Of a stretch of DNA of 55,303 bases, positions 10,465-22,379 are shown piece after piece. The notes beneath the pieces were generated by a model. The model did not search any database. It was not told the origin of the DNA and saw nothing but the letters and a program-made list of their open reading frames with translations. The first letter of the stretch is position 1. The number at the start of each line of letters is the position of its first letter. Source of the DNA: Candolleomyces eurysporus (lineage: Eukaryota > Basidiomycota > Agaricomycetes > Agaricales > Psathyrellaceae); assembly GCA_027579435.1 (NCBI GenBank), contig JANBPK010001229.1:1-55303 (forward strand), given 5' to 3'. A program made the translations under genes and the position numbers.

Positions 10465-13400
10465 CAGACTGCCGGTTACGCATTTCAAAGCGATGCGTAG
10501 GCCTCCACCGTCCTCTGCAATTAAACTCTACAAAATCGAGTCTTACATGTCAATTAGAGCTAGTACAACGCGACTACATTTGCCCAAATTAAGTCAGCCC
10601 AGGAGGCACGGAACGGCCTCGAGGCGTGGCAAAAGGGCGGGGATCAGGAGGTAGCGCACTGGAGGACGGTAAAATCACCGAGATTTTTCAAACGTGCCGT
10701 CTTAAAAAGGGATGAGCCTCCGCAGCATTCTCAAATTGTCTCGAGTTGACTAAATACCAAACAGTTGGGGCGAAATTAAGCTCTGAAAACCGTCAATTCG
10801 GCACCACGAGGGGGGTATTTGAATGTGATTTGGGGAGAAGACGTGAAAGATGGGGATCACGCGGCCGTTGAATGTTCACTACCTCTCTAGTTCTCGGGAT
10901 TTCGGCGAGGCACCGTCCCTGATTAGCCGGTACTTTCTGGAGGTTTAAACGTTGTAGGCTGCGCCGGCAGTTTTGCGGTTTAGCGCTGCCTAACAGCAAC
11001 CTGCGAATACATGATAAAGTGAGAGTGAACGGTACAAAAGAAATTAGCATCCGACGACAAGTTTACAGAGAGTGGTGTGCCCTTACGCCGTCTTGGAGGC
11101 ATGTCGCGCTCAGACCTAGAGCTCCACAGCCAGCGCATGAATAGAGACGCTCCCCTGGATCCATACGGCCGGAGAGCTTAGCGGTGGCTGCGGATAAACA
11201 CGAACGGTAGCCAGCGCCGATAGCAAAGGCTGGGTCGGTATCGTGATGGGCAGTTGAAGTGAACCGAGCCAGAAGGCACGGCAACAAGCTCGGAATCAAT
11301 TTATCTAACGGTCCGTGAGCTATGCCTTTGGTATGAGAAGAGTTGCTTTGCTTTTTACGCACCTTCGATTGGGTAGATACCAATAAAGGGAGGAGAGAAT
11401 TAGACCAATGTGCATCCGCAGAGGACCGGGACGACGCGAGTGAGTCCTCGTAGATAGTGTGGACGGTGAAGCGTACTCACCAGGTGGGTAGATCATCGTA
11501 GTCGAGCTATGTAGAAAGGCTCGACGTGTACGATGTCAGCGATTAGTGGCGACGAGATGTGCCCCTGCATACCCCTATCGAGATTGCTACATACTTAGTT
11601 CCATCAGAAAAACGCAATTGGGGCGTAGTGTCGTATTGGTTGTCAGTGAGAGCGAGACAGAGTTACAGGTGAAAGGATTGGGAGATGTGCTCGATCTCAC
11701 TGTCGCCTCAGATATGGCCAGGAGGAAGAAACGAAAGACGAGGGACTCAAGGTGGCGAAAGACTCCGCTTCATGACTCGAATATTCCCACAGTTTTCAAT
11801 TTCAGATTGAAGTTCCGAAAGCAGGTGAAATCATTTTCGGCTCCGGCAATTCCCGCCCATAACGAAAGTGGTCCTTTCAGCAAGCAAAACAGTCCTAGGG
11901 CCCCCTTCGCCGATACTTATTGTGTCCTGAAATTTTTGATATGTGCAAAACACCGACAACGAGAGCGCATCAAAAAGCCCTACCGCACTCCTACCAAAGC
12001 GGAGTAGCGGAGCGTTTAGAAGCCCTCCTGCATTGAACCGATTCCAACCTTGCCCGAAACCTCTACCTTTACCAAAGATGCTTGCCTGAGGAAAACAGAA
12101 CTCGCAGAGTCGGGTATGCAATGCCACCGTCACATCCAAACCAAACTGTATTGCTGTCCGAAAGCAGATTACTAGCAATCAGTGCGTTGTACAACAAAAT
12201 GGGTATTGCTGCGCTACTCCCGGATCTTAAGCATTGAAAGGGCTCATGGATCACCTTTTGGGCGAAGCATGAGTGGCCTGTCTAATACACCCAACGCCTT
12301 TCTCAGAATAGGGATTTAATCCACCACCTGAATCTGGTATCTCACGTGAATATGCATGGCATCGAAATTGCTGAACAGAAAAATGAAGAGTTTATCCTCG
12401 AGTAACGCACGTTCAAAACGAACACGCTTCAGATTTGGGAATCAAAGCAACGGGTGCTCGTTATCCAAGCCTATAAAATACCGGTCGAAAAGCAAGGCGT
12501 CAGCTCGAACAATGTGGAGCGTTGTGAGCCTCGTGAATTTGCCCAGAAAGTTGTACAATGGGTCGCAAAAAGAGTGCAGTACGAAGCTCTACAACGAGGT
12601 TTGCGTCGTATCTGCGTGTTTGTACTCTCGTTCAGCAGAGATTCTCGAGGATCAATAGAAGACCCGGATGGAGCAGAACCTCTGGCCCCTCTTACCGGAG
12701 ACAACGGTGACGCGAGTCTCGGCTTCCACCTAACCTACGCGATTGAAAACATGACAACTGACGGCATATGTTACCCACCTCTAAATCCAGGTGTCGGATT
12801 GCCCAAAACAAACTGGTCACTATCGTACGGCAAGATGTGAACTCTATAGCGGCACCTGAAGCTAGCCACTCAATCCTCCTAAATGGTGTGGCCTTACACG
12901 GCTACGCTCAGAGAGGATGTAGGTGCAAGACACACTAGAACCCTGGGGACTATTTTGTGGCGGTTGAGTCCGTTGCTCCGTGCGCAAGTCCATGCGCAAG
13001 TCAAGCTCCGGGTTGGAGCTCCCTACTTATACCTTGTAGCTAGCCCTTTGTAGCCTTCTCCGTCGAATCAACTCTCCTTACATCCTTGCCCCCCCACCGT
13101 CGTGCCTCGTTCTTAAGCCTCTTTTTCATCCCCGAAAACCTTGACTGTGACATATTTTCATTCTTCATCACTCCCTGGGTCAACGAGATTTAGATCAAGA
13201 AATGGACATTCCATAGAGACCTGTATATCCCAGCTCAATCCATGACACTTCTATGAGTATTAGTACGCATCCCGAGTGAATGACTAGCGATCTGGCCATC
13301 GGGAAACACATGATAGAGGATCGGTGGCTGAGTGAGAGTCTACAAAACACAATCGGGAAGAACAGTAAGATTACACCTTGCAAAATTGTGGGAATAACCC

Positions 13401-14150
13401 CGTGAATGAACACTTCTGTTTGAAGAACAAGCGGCCCCTGCAGTACGAACGGTACCGTTGCCGGTGGAGGTGGTACAATTGGGTATCCCACTCGGATATC
13501 TGCCTGGCATCGAAACTGCTGCACAGACGAGCGAAAGCTCCGTTCTCAAGCAACATGATATCAAGATGGGCTCGGCTGACTTCCGGAGACAGAGCTACCG
13601 TGCGCACGACCTTTGATCAGTCTAAGATCAGCCGTTACAGCTCTCCAATGGAATCATTGAAACCCGTTGTCTGTTCGCCTGTGCGTTTTGTGTGTGCTAC
13701 CCCGGCGGCCGTGATACACGTCAATGTGTAGTGACATTACAGTTTAGTCAACGAAGACTCTCCTTTATGTCCGAAAGGGGAGTATGATGTAAGTTGGGGG
13801 GCAACGAGATTTATTGTTGCAATGGGCGAGTTCTCGAAGCCGCCCCCCAGGTTGCCAAGTACTAGGTTGTGCGCGTGTCAGCACGGCACGGAGCAGCACT
13901 TGAGCAGATGAAAGGGGGACGAACTCAAGCTAACTACGACAGGATAGTGAGGACTATGCGAAAGGAAGTGAGAAGGAAAAGGAAGATAATAAGAAATATA
14001 TGAGTACTATCTATAGGAGGGAGGTGGGTGGGAGAAAAAGCGAGAGCGAGCGCGGTAAGTGAGCGAGGCTGAGAGCACCTATGCGACTTCCTAGTCTGGT
14101 GCTCGCCCGTATTTATAGGGAACTGAGTGATGGTGACCGTGGCCGGGTGT
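10465..14150. other. Gene-poor spacer between the F-box paralogues
   Basis: Only short unsupported reading frames. Two related segments occur at about 12310-12400 and 13455-13560, sharing CTGGTATCTCAC/TTGGGTATCCCAC and TGGCATCGAAA words followed by aligned but diverged sequence; each is interrupted, so they look like two relics of one duplicated gene of unknown kind. A plus-strand frame at 12454-12840 (128 codons) directly follows the first relic, but no domain is recognised. The word CAAACGTGCCGTC near 10690 recurs near 16188, showing that upstream flanks of the F-box genes were duplicated with them. Confidence 0.4.
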
Positions 14151-14596
14151 GACCGTCACGGTTTGTGGCCTAGGGAGTGTCCGATGTAAAAGAAGAGGAA
14201 AAGAGAAAAAGACAATGATATAAATGGGAGATCATAAATACTAAGAGAAAAGCACAGAAGAGAGTGTGGACGACAAGCGGAGCTTGTTGTCAAAGCGCCC
14301 GAGTGACAATGGGTTACGTCGACGTCACGTTGACCCTGAGCAAACATCCTTGCTCAAATCTACTAACCAATATAAAACACGTCAAAGGAATAGCTCGAAT
14401 ATATGTATACATTTACTTTTTTTCAGAAAGAGCTCAAGACATAGAAAGATGGCATACAGTAAGAAATGGGTCACACTGTCAGTCTCAAACAAATATGAAA
14501 TAAGAGCTTACACCGCTGACCAACAAAGCAATCCAGAGACCAGAGCCGACGCGTGTTGTTCTTGATCTTCCAACTTCGGAGAAGTCCCGCTAACCA

Positions 14597-15880
14597 CTAA
14601 GCAATCAAAAGGCACGTTGCAGCGGCATGCCTAAGCATGGACTTCCTGTACTCGAGGAACTCGATGATAGCCTCCGCAGGAAGCCCCGGGCAGTTGAGAA
14701 ATTTGAGGGTCCTCAAGTTCATAAGTCGCCCAGTCGACCTGGTCACTGCGCGATCGAGTAGCTTAGTGAGGAAAAAAGCGTTCAGAGATTTGCACGAATG
14801 GAACTCCAACGTTGGGCCGTCCCACTCCAAAATGATGTCTGGGAGAATATCAAAGTCGACGGTCCTCTCGAAGACAAGTCGAGCGCTTTTCGGGAGCAGT
14901 ACCTTGGGTTCGGAGAAGAAACATCCGATAAGGCCGAGTTCGTCCGGATGCGTGACGCGCTGGAATATGAATTGCATCGACGGACTGGCGGTACTCCTGA
15001 TGACTAGTCGGTGCACGGAGCATGGAAGGAGAGGGTCCGGTGATGGAAGAGAGGTGGCGTTCGGGGGCATTTCGAACTCATCGAATCCGAGCGTTCGAAG
15101 TTTGAAGAGCGTGTTGATGATGGCGTCAAATAGCTTGTCGACAAGCGCCATCGAAAAACCGTCGACGCGTGGGGTAAGGTGATTGACGCATAAACCCTCG
15201 AGTTGGGAGAGATGTTGAAGAAGATGAAATGGAGGGTTGAGCGAGAGAAAGAGGTTTCTTCCGTCTATGTTCAAGTATGTGAGTGAGATCGCTGGAATGG
15301 GGGGTAGGGAGAGAGGGAGCGGTAGTGGAAGTGGTAGGATGTGTGAATCATCGCAGTTGCTTGTCGCCATCAAGCATTTCAGATTTTCGAAGACGAAGCC
15401 AGAATGTGCGCTCAGCAAATCCGGAATGCTTGGCAACGACGAGCTTGCGTTTGCCTCGATAAATAAACCGGACATTCGGGGAGAATGGGGCGCAAGAGCG
15501 GTTAGGATACTGTGGATGGCTGACTTCTCCTTGAGATCGAGTGCATGTGGCACCTTCACCTTCCGTAGCAGGTAAACTGTGATGTGATGGGGAGAAGAGC
15601 GAGACAAATAGGTTTTCAGAGGCGAATTGGCAAGGCGTTCTTCTGTGTGGGTGGGGTTGGAATCAATGTACACGACGATTGAGGCCCAGAACGCAGGTGT
15701 GTTGGTAATTATCGCATCCCATGCTTTGCATACCTGACCTAGGTAAGGTCGACGGGGGCGAATGTTGTTTTCTGGTGATTCCTCGATTGGCGCGTACGCA
15801 GCGTGCTCGAAGATGATCTTCAAAATGTTTGCGTTCGAGGCTATCTGTGCATTCGATCCGTTAGATGATGGGCTGTCCAT
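14597..15880 (-). CDS. F-box protein with leucine-rich C-terminal part, paralogue 2
   Basis: Single exon, 427 residues from the Met at 15880 (434 from 15901). It is a close paralogue of the gene ending at 8984: ILKIIFEHA and LGQVCKAWDAI form the F-box-like region, TYLLRKVKVP-type and MSGLFIEANASSSLPS segments are shared almost word for word, and the leucine-rich part ends in LRTLKFLNCPGLPAEAI. Translation stops earlier than in paralogue 1 because of a one-base difference just before the stop; the DNA after the stop is still similar to the last codons of paralogue 1. Likely role is substrate recognition in an SCF ubiquitin ligase, inferred from the family. Both genes are unspliced, unlike most others in the window. 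Confidence 0.85.
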   Translation of the reverse strand: MDSPSSNGSNAQIASNANILKIIFEHAAYAPIEESPENNIRPRRPYLGQVCKAWDAIITNTPAFWASIVVYIDSNPTHTEERLANSPLKTYLSRSSPHHITVYLLRKVKVPHALDLKEKSAIHSILTALAPHSPRMSGLFIEANASSSLPSIPDLLSAHSGFVFENLKCLMATSNCDDSHILPLPLPLPLSLPPIPAISLTYLNIDGRNLFLSLNPPFHLLQHLSQLEGLCVNHLTPRVDGFSMALVDKLFDAIINTLFKLRTLGFDEFEMPPNATSLPSPDPLLPCSVHRLVIRSTASPSMQFIFQRVTHPDELGLIGCFFSEPKVLLPKSARLVFERTVDFDILPDIILEWDGPTLEFHSCKSLNAFFLTKLLDRAVTRSTGRLMNLRTLKFLNCPGLPAEAIIEFLEYRKSMLRHAAATCLLIA

Positions 15881-15980
15881 GTCGATTGGGAAAAGAGTCA
15901 AAGTGGCGTGATAGGTGTGGTACTTGTGAGGCGGGTAACGAGTGACCAGATAATGGCTACTCTAGCAAGCGGGCAGGGAG

Positions 15981-15989
15981 ATATAAGTA
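15981..15989 (-). promoter_or_regulatory. TATA-like element of F-box gene 2
   Basis: ATATAAGTA on the plus strand (TACTTATAT on the minus strand) about 100 bases upstream of the ATG at 15880. The core is in the opposite sense to a classical box, so this is a weak call made mainly by position. Confidence 0.3.
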
Positions 15990-18245
15990 GGCGTTCAGGA
16001 CTGCGTACGGCTTTTTGCAGCCCTTTCTTTCCGACTAAGCTCTATCCATGACAGCTTAACTCCCACCCACGTCAATTGGAACGAGTGCAAAGCTACTCCG
16101 TTTTTCTAGATCGAGCCAGCGCAAGATGCATGGATCGACCTCGTGGTGGGGGATTCCGATGCAACGATCAGGTGAAGCGGACTTGTCAAACGTGCCGTCC
16201 TAAAGAGGCATGATTCATTTTTGCAATTGACGTGACAACAGGGGAGTTGAGTAATTATCAATCCGGCTGCTCAAAAGGGGGGCTCCTACTCCAAGAATTT
16301 GGAGATGACGCCCCAAGGCAACGGTCGAGGGGACGACTACCCCGCTGTAAGGGGAGTTTTGAAGAACCGCTATTTTTACTTCGAATGCGGAAATCTCAAG
16401 CGTTTGACGGCCTGCCCCTTGGTCCTCACGGAGATGTACTGCTACATACTACAGTGAAAGGCTCGAAATAAACAAGAAACGCAATATCACTCGTAGAGGG
16501 AGGTGGAAAACGATGAGCAAAGTCGTCAGACATAAATAATAAAATCGGGGTTGAGGCACAGTGGCTGTGACGTTGCGGAAAGCATCGCCTGCGTCGCCGC
16601 CTCGAACTGTCTGACCACTTTCATTGAAGGGAGAAAATAGGGAGCTCGAGTGATCAAGGCACCCGGATCCAAAGCATCTAGAGCCTTGTAAGCCAGAATT
16701 TATGCTGCATCGGGTCGTGCGTACCATTGGATACCGCTGGACGGTAGCAAAGGCAAGGGCAGTACTCGCTGTGCACAGCGCCGGAGGGGTGAATCTCGAC
16801 TAAAATTGAGAATGATTCAGACCATGTAAATATTTGTGATGGGTTCTTACCAAGTTATCCGCCTAGGTGAACGCTGTCCGTGATGGTCGACGAGACGGGG
16901 GGGGTCACAGCGCCTCCTCGACCACCCAGGATCCGGACGACCAGGATGGCCTCTGGAGGAACGACGCACCGGGGGGGGTTACAGGCACCAATATAGGTTC
17001 ATGTTGGGAGGAATTGGCTGCCCCCTGCTCAATCGCTACGATGGGCGGAGGAATAGCTGGAAAGGCAGGAAAAGAAAAGGGGGGGGATTGTACCTCACGA
17101 TCTTGGTCTGAGATTGAAGCTCCGACCAAGTCCGACATCTAATTAGGACAGATCCGATCTTATCGGTTCGATCGTGACCCCCGGTTTGTGGAACGGCTGT
17201 CCTCGGTTCTGACAGATCAATAAGAAGGCACCCCCCTCCGCCTACTATGCTTATGTTTCTAGCTTTTATGTCCGAAACATTACCCGAGCGTCAAACAAAT
17301 CGACGCGTCGAACGGTCGAAGTCCTAAATTAATGAAGCAGAGCGCTTATGGTGGGGGATTTGACGTCTCCGTCTCCGAATGCCGCAGCAACCGAAACAAC
17401 CAGAGCTGTCCTTTCCAATAAGGGTGAAGTATTCTAGCACAGCATCGAACTAATTGAAGGCCTTCGAAGATTTGATTTGAAGGAGAATTTAGTAAGGCGA
17501 CAAGGTAAACTGAAAGACGGAGAGCTTCCCATAGTCGCAGTTCTCAACGCAGGCATTTCCCTAGAGATGGAAAACCAGTTAGGGACGTTCTGTGGTTTAC
17601 GGAGACCTTTTCCAGAATATCGAGCGATCTGTTCAAGATTCTTCGTGGAAGGGAGAAGTTCAAACAAAGCGGGTGCAGAACATGTATATCTCGACGCAGC
17701 TAGAGTCAGCGCAACTCGGGTTTAGCTATCCAGCCACGTACCTGATTCGAAGGGCGCCAGGAAGGTACGGAAGAGCATTGAATGAAACGGTTCTGTAGTT
17801 TCGTCGCATAGATTCAAAGGTATTTGAACTCATAGGATGGGCGCTCGAAGGTGAGGTGTCACTACTGCAAAGACAAATGAGAACAATTCAAGGGTTGCTT
17901 AAATATCCTTGAAGAATGGTAAATGTTGCGAATGATCGAAGATCATGGTGAACGTTGAAGGCAAAGTATGGATACAACAGCCTGGTTTGCTAGCTCAGCC
18001 GGCTACTACTACGTTTCGTTGAACGAGCATCAACGGCCTTGAAATATATAAAAGTCGGGGAACAGGAGCTTAAATTATGAAAACGTGCAAGGAGAACATA
18101 GTGGAGATGCTAGTTGAAGTTCGTTAGACTACGATGAGGTCGGAGTAGGACAAGAAGGTGACAGCATGAGAAAGACCTAACGAGACGAGCAAAATAATGA
18201 GAGGATACAAGTACAGGCTAACGGCCAAACTAAAGAAACGCGGGT
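15990..18245. other. Gene-poor spacer with short broken frames
   Basis: Between 16860 and 17110 there are several G7-G8 runs and no believable gene. At 17592-17898 one plus-strand frame is open except for a single stop (codon at 17796): it reads through MVYGDLFQNIERSVQ, then after the stop FRRIDSKVFELIGWALEGE and LLQRQMRTIQGLL. This looks like the end of a former protein gene, perhaps with a preceding exon near 17477-17585, but the family is not recognised. Confidence 0.35.
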
Positions 18246-19380
18246 CTAGTTCTTCTCGTTCCTCTTCTGCTTGTCTTTCTTGTTCTTATTCTTTGGTGTC
18301 TTTATAGTCGGTACCCCATCCCTGGTTTGAGACTCGTCTAAAAGCGTGATTCATAATGAGCATGTGGCTTCGAACTTTAAAGAGACACAAGACAAGGGTA
18401 TCATGACTTACCGACACCTTCAGCCTGACGCTTACTCTCCCCACCATCGTTCGAGTCGCTCCCTCCCGCGGGGGTATACACAGGGAGCCCAAAGACCTCT
18501 GCAATAGTCGGGTATGTCTCCTGCTCCGTCATCCCGTCGCGTAAGGGGCTCAAGGGGCCGTCGGCACCGGCGTCGACAGGAGACCTCAAGAGCTCTCTAG
18601 CCTTGAAGACCCTATACATCTGCTCGAACCCGAGTTCCACGGCTTCGTCCTCGGTGGGCGTGAGGTCTCTCGCACATAGCTCGCCGTAGAGAGGGACCAG
18701 GTATTCTGGAGGCGCCTCATAATCGTGATAGAGTCGGATTCGTTTGACGAGTGAGACCTCTCGCTCGCGCCGCTTGAGTTCGCGGAGGGCAAAACCTTTG
18801 ACGACGGGGAAGTCCCATCGGTGGGCGAGTTTAAGAATTGAAAACCAGGATGATATGGGCGCATCATAGATGCTGTAGGATCTAAGTACGACAATGAAGT
18901 AATAAGCGATAAGTATCGTTGAGTAGGTGAGAGAACGGAGTGACGCACGGATTGTAAAAGACCCAAAGGAAGTGTTCGAACTCCTCAACCGTGACGTCGA
19001 GTATTCTAATAGCGTTAGCTTCGCTCTTTCCCTGGTCTGCTTCTCCCAAAGGTGGTACTGGAGCATGGCCAGTGGGAACGTCATCGAAAAAGTTGCGAGC
19101 CTCGCGTTTGAAGAAGTAAGAGTGGATCTTGAACATCACGTCGTCGATCTAGGGAGATTAAATCATCCTGTGCAATGCGACGAGGACAGTTTCGTTCGCG
19201 CACCAAAACGAAAAGATCGCCGCCGACCATGTAGTACTTATCGTGGTGGAGAACATAACGTCTCTTCTCCTTGCCTTCATGGCGGGGAGTCATTGGAGAG
19301 CCTCCGAAATTGTTGAGGGAACCATCCAGCCCACTACCGTTCGATGTACGGGAATGCATGAGAGGCGATAGAAGTATCAT
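18246..19380 (-). CDS. BTB/POZ domain protein 1 with basic C-terminal tail
   Basis: Four exons on the minus strand: 19380-19204, 19148-18949, 18881-18412 and 18337-18246, giving 312 residues with closed frame. The BTB fold runs from about residue 45 to 127: YYMVGGDLFVL, then IDDVMFKIHSYFF, and VTVEEFEHFLWVFYNP. The third exon holds a helical part typical of basidiomycete BTB proteins, WFSILKLAHRWDF and LVPLYGELCARDLTPTEDEA. The last exon is a short lysine/arginine-rich tail (KNKNKKDKQKRNEKN) that could be a nuclear localisation signal. BTB proteins often serve as dimeric adaptors for Cul3 ubiquitin ligases; that role is inferred. Two further paralogues lie at 36180 and 37992 with the same exon structure. 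The start is set where all three proteins align. Confidence 0.88.
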
Positions 19381-19617
19381 TCAGCGAAAGGACAGATAGG
19401 TATGCCCGAGGATGTACAGAACTGATGGACGGTGACGGTCAGAGCTGATCAACGGAGGGAGGTGCAAAAAGGGGGTCGATTGTGGGACAAAGGGGCTGGA
19501 GTGATGAAAGGGAGAGGGAGACGTCTTTGGCAGCGGCGCACAGAGAGCTACTCGAGGTTGCTGGGTGCACCACAGAAAGAGACGACCACGACAGGCCCTT
19601 GATACCCAGGACCCGTC

Positions 19618-19628
19618 CTATATATACA
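19618..19628 (-). promoter_or_regulatory. TATA box of BTB gene 1
   Basis: TATATATAG on the minus strand, about 240 bases upstream of the ATG. Flanking bases (TCGGCACGGCTG before, then GACGGG after) are conserved at the other two BTB genes, so the promoter was duplicated with the coding region. Confidence 0.6.
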
Positions 19629-20687
19629 GCCGTGCCGAGTCACATCTGGGTGCCTGAGAACCCATTTTTCCTTGTTCAGCTCAATTGGCCGAGTTTGGAG
19701 GTTTCGAATGTGGGAGGAGACACGAGGCATGCCTTCGCTGCCTTATCGGGACCAGACAAGGCCGCAGTCCCCGTTGACAGCATATAGACGCCCAAGGGAA
19801 TGATGGAAGAAGCAGATGGGTGGCACGGTGACAGAGGAGTACAGTTTGGGCTCCTCGGAAGTGTATTGTGTGCACATTGGAGACGTCGGTTTGTGGGTCC
19901 ACAGAAGTGTTCATTGTTCCAGTTGAAGAATAATGGTGTGACAGAGCACAGTGGCACGACGATGCATGTATGTCGCCTGGAGGAACTTGCCTTGAGAATC
20001 AGATTGCCCAGAGAGCTGCGGGGTGACGAGGAAAATAACCATATTGTGGCGGACTGTCACGAATATTGCCAATAACTAGCTCTACTCAAGGTAGAGTTGG
20101 GTCTGATCTTATCACCCTTGTGTGGGCATGCGGCACGCCGCAGTGTATGCTCCGCAGATAATGAAGCAATTGTGATACTCTAGGATTTAATTATGGGTCT
20201 GCCTATCCGGGTACCAAAAAGGTTAACATACTTTCTTCATCGATACCTCGTACCTACATGTGGGTCCACACTTCGTGGTAACGGGAGACGCAGTCCACCT
20301 GGGGTACTAGGGCTAACGACTCACATCCGTCACCTCACTATGGGGGTCTCTTTCTCCCGTGTGGGTGCGTGTGATCTTGAGAGAGGGTGAAAGGTCCGAC
20401 CATCCCGTTGTCGGACGACGTTGATGTTTATTATAGGATTTCCAGGAAAACCAAGTCCGGCGTTGATTGACCGGATAATCGTATTTGCGAGTATTTACTC
20501 TCAAGGACGTCGGCTCCCGGTGTTGGCCGGTCTCCAGGGTGCAAAACGTTGCACAGCCTCGTGCACAGGCAGCGCCCACAAGGACCGCCTGGTTCTTTCT
20601 GTCTTCCTCATCCAACAACATTCGCTGGTCGAAAAACAAACNAATTCTCTTCTCGAACGCGGGCTGGTCCTCAAATCTCTATCATCA
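19629..20687. other. Upstream flank of BTB gene 1 and spacer
   Basis: Bases 19640-19940 are similar to the upstream flanks of BTB genes 2 and 3 (for example GGAAGTGTATTGTGTGCACATT here, GGAAGCGTATCTGTGTGTAC near 37670 and GGAAGCGTATTTGCGTGTAC near 39567). The rest has no supported gene. The N at 20642 lies in the 5' leader of the next gene. Confidence 0.45.
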
Positions 20688-21560
20688 ATGGCCTCCTCGT
20701 CCTCTAGCCTCCTCAGCCCCCCCCAACTCTCCCAGGGACCACAGGCACTACGTCCCTCGTCGGCCCTCTCCCCTCTCTCTGCCGCCTGTCGCACCCCACA
20801 TATCCTTTGCCTCTTCCTCTCTCTCCGAAGCTGCAAGCAATGCGTCTGGCACCTCGACGGGATACTACCAGCCCTTCAGCCTCACCGAATTCGCCGTCTC
20901 TACGCCCAGAACCAGCGGTGTAGTCAAGGTTCCCAGGTACCCGCTCGAAAAGCAGAGACGGGCGTTGAAGGACCTGGAGACGGAGCATAGGGAGCGCATG
21001 AGGAAGCAGCAGATGCAGAGGCAGGGTCCAATGGTCGTGCCGACTATCACGACGACCATGGCCGGGTCCTCTTCTGATACTGCGGCGGGTGAAGGGTCTC
21101 CCCAGGACATACCGCCCTCGCCTACGACGACTCTGCCGTTGACACCCAGGAGCGCGGCTAGCTCTGTGTCGTCGTATTCGCAGCACGAGGACGATTCGAA
21201 CCAGAAGAGTCGGGCCAAGGGAGGGAGTGCGCCAAGCTCGTTGTGTGCGACGTTGTTTGGGTCGTGTTTCGGTACGTATGGCTCCTCTTTCCGTGCCCGC
21301 CTATCCTTCCTTGCTTCGTCCCAGACCCTGCTGACTTTGTCTCTTTGTTCGTTCGCCTCTTCTGCAGCTGCCTTTGCGGTCTCCTCAAAACATATCGAGG
21401 GCATGAGCATGAACAACGTGCGAACCATCGCAAGCACTCGATGAAGATCGGGTCGATCNGGGGGGAGATTGAGGGTTTCGCCCTGTTCGGGAAGGACAAG
21501 CAAGCTGGACTTTCTTGTGACTGGCGGCGCTGGACGTTTGCCTTGTGTTATCGACTGTAA
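20688..21560 (+). CDS. Orphan Ser/Pro-rich protein with conserved-looking basic core
   Basis: The ATG at 20688 begins MASSSSSLLSPP; the frame then shifts by one at a run of eight Cs (20707-20714) into NSPRDHRHYVPRRPSP, so one C is probably surplus. The frame continues through YYQPFSLTEFAV, VPRYPLEKQRRALKDLETEH (a basic, likely helical segment), and ends in a Ser-rich stretch. An intron follows, best as 21276-21367 (GTATGG...CTGCAG), leading to a second exon with LLKTYRGHEHEQRANHRK and SIxGEIEGFALFGKD, stop at 21560. An alternative donor at 21272 keeps the first frame and stops at 21444. About 259 residues in the preferred model. No domain is recognised; the codon pattern and balanced frame suggest a real gene. 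Confidence 0.6.
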
Positions 21561-22379
21561 AAGGTCTGGGCAAATGTTGAATGTGCTGGCTCATGTTCGC
21601 GTTTCAGTCCTTACCTTATCGTTTGTTTTACATATTTTTGTTGTTGAAATGGATGGAAAGACCACTTACGACTTACATGCCTAGAGAATTCGCTCCACCG
21701 AACCCTTGCGAACCGTCTGCTCCTGGGTGAGTTCTGCGATGCCTTTCACGAGAAGGCGGTGCTCGAGTTCCGTTGGTGGCTCTCTTGGGTTGCCCTGTTC
21801 ATTGAACAGTCACCACTAACTAGGGCGCCGTTAGTTCAGGCATTCCAGGAATGTAGCGAGTTCGATGTTGTCATGCCGGCAGTACGAGCACTATCGGAAC
21901 GCGAACGAGAACGGCGGGACTGGCAATGGGAGTATATCGGGTCGGTGGTTTCATGACCAGTCTTGACTCGGTGCTTGTCTGGACCTCTCCTGACATTCGA
22001 TCCGTCTCATAGTCAANTTTTTTTGTCTACTCTAGTGCCCTATTGACCCTCCTACCCAGAACACGTCTGTTTATGCTCGAGAAGACACGGCCGACTCATC
22101 GCCAATTAGATCTACTTTCCGCATATTGAGGAACATTTGGTTCCCTAGTATCGGGACAGCCAGTATTCAACTGTGCTGCTATCGTGACTTGATGAGGAGG
22201 GAGAACCTACGAACCGTAGAAGGGTAATATATACCTCCTTCACGAACCATGATTTTGAGGATAGAGCTCCTGGATAGCGGTCATGATACCAAGCGCTGCG
22301 GCAACTGCCGAGTAATCGCCGGCGAAGTTGATTACTTACGGGCGGTCCTGGTGAACGAGAGGTAGGTTATATTGATAGT
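21561..22379. other. Spacer, no gene seen
   Basis: Only a 65-codon frame at 21759-21956 without recognisable features. Contains an N at 22017 in a T run. Likely 3' flank of the orphan gene and boundary of the segmental duplication that starts near 22380. Confidence 0.4.

Noticed and set aside
11546..12007. Plus-strand frame of 153 codons
   Set aside because: No domain, no paralogue, no splice context, and composition similar to flanking non-coding sequence.
16867..17142. Frames on both strands of about 77-91 codons
   Set aside because: They depend on several G7-G8 runs and show only Gly/Pro/Ser-rich composition; not a believable gene.
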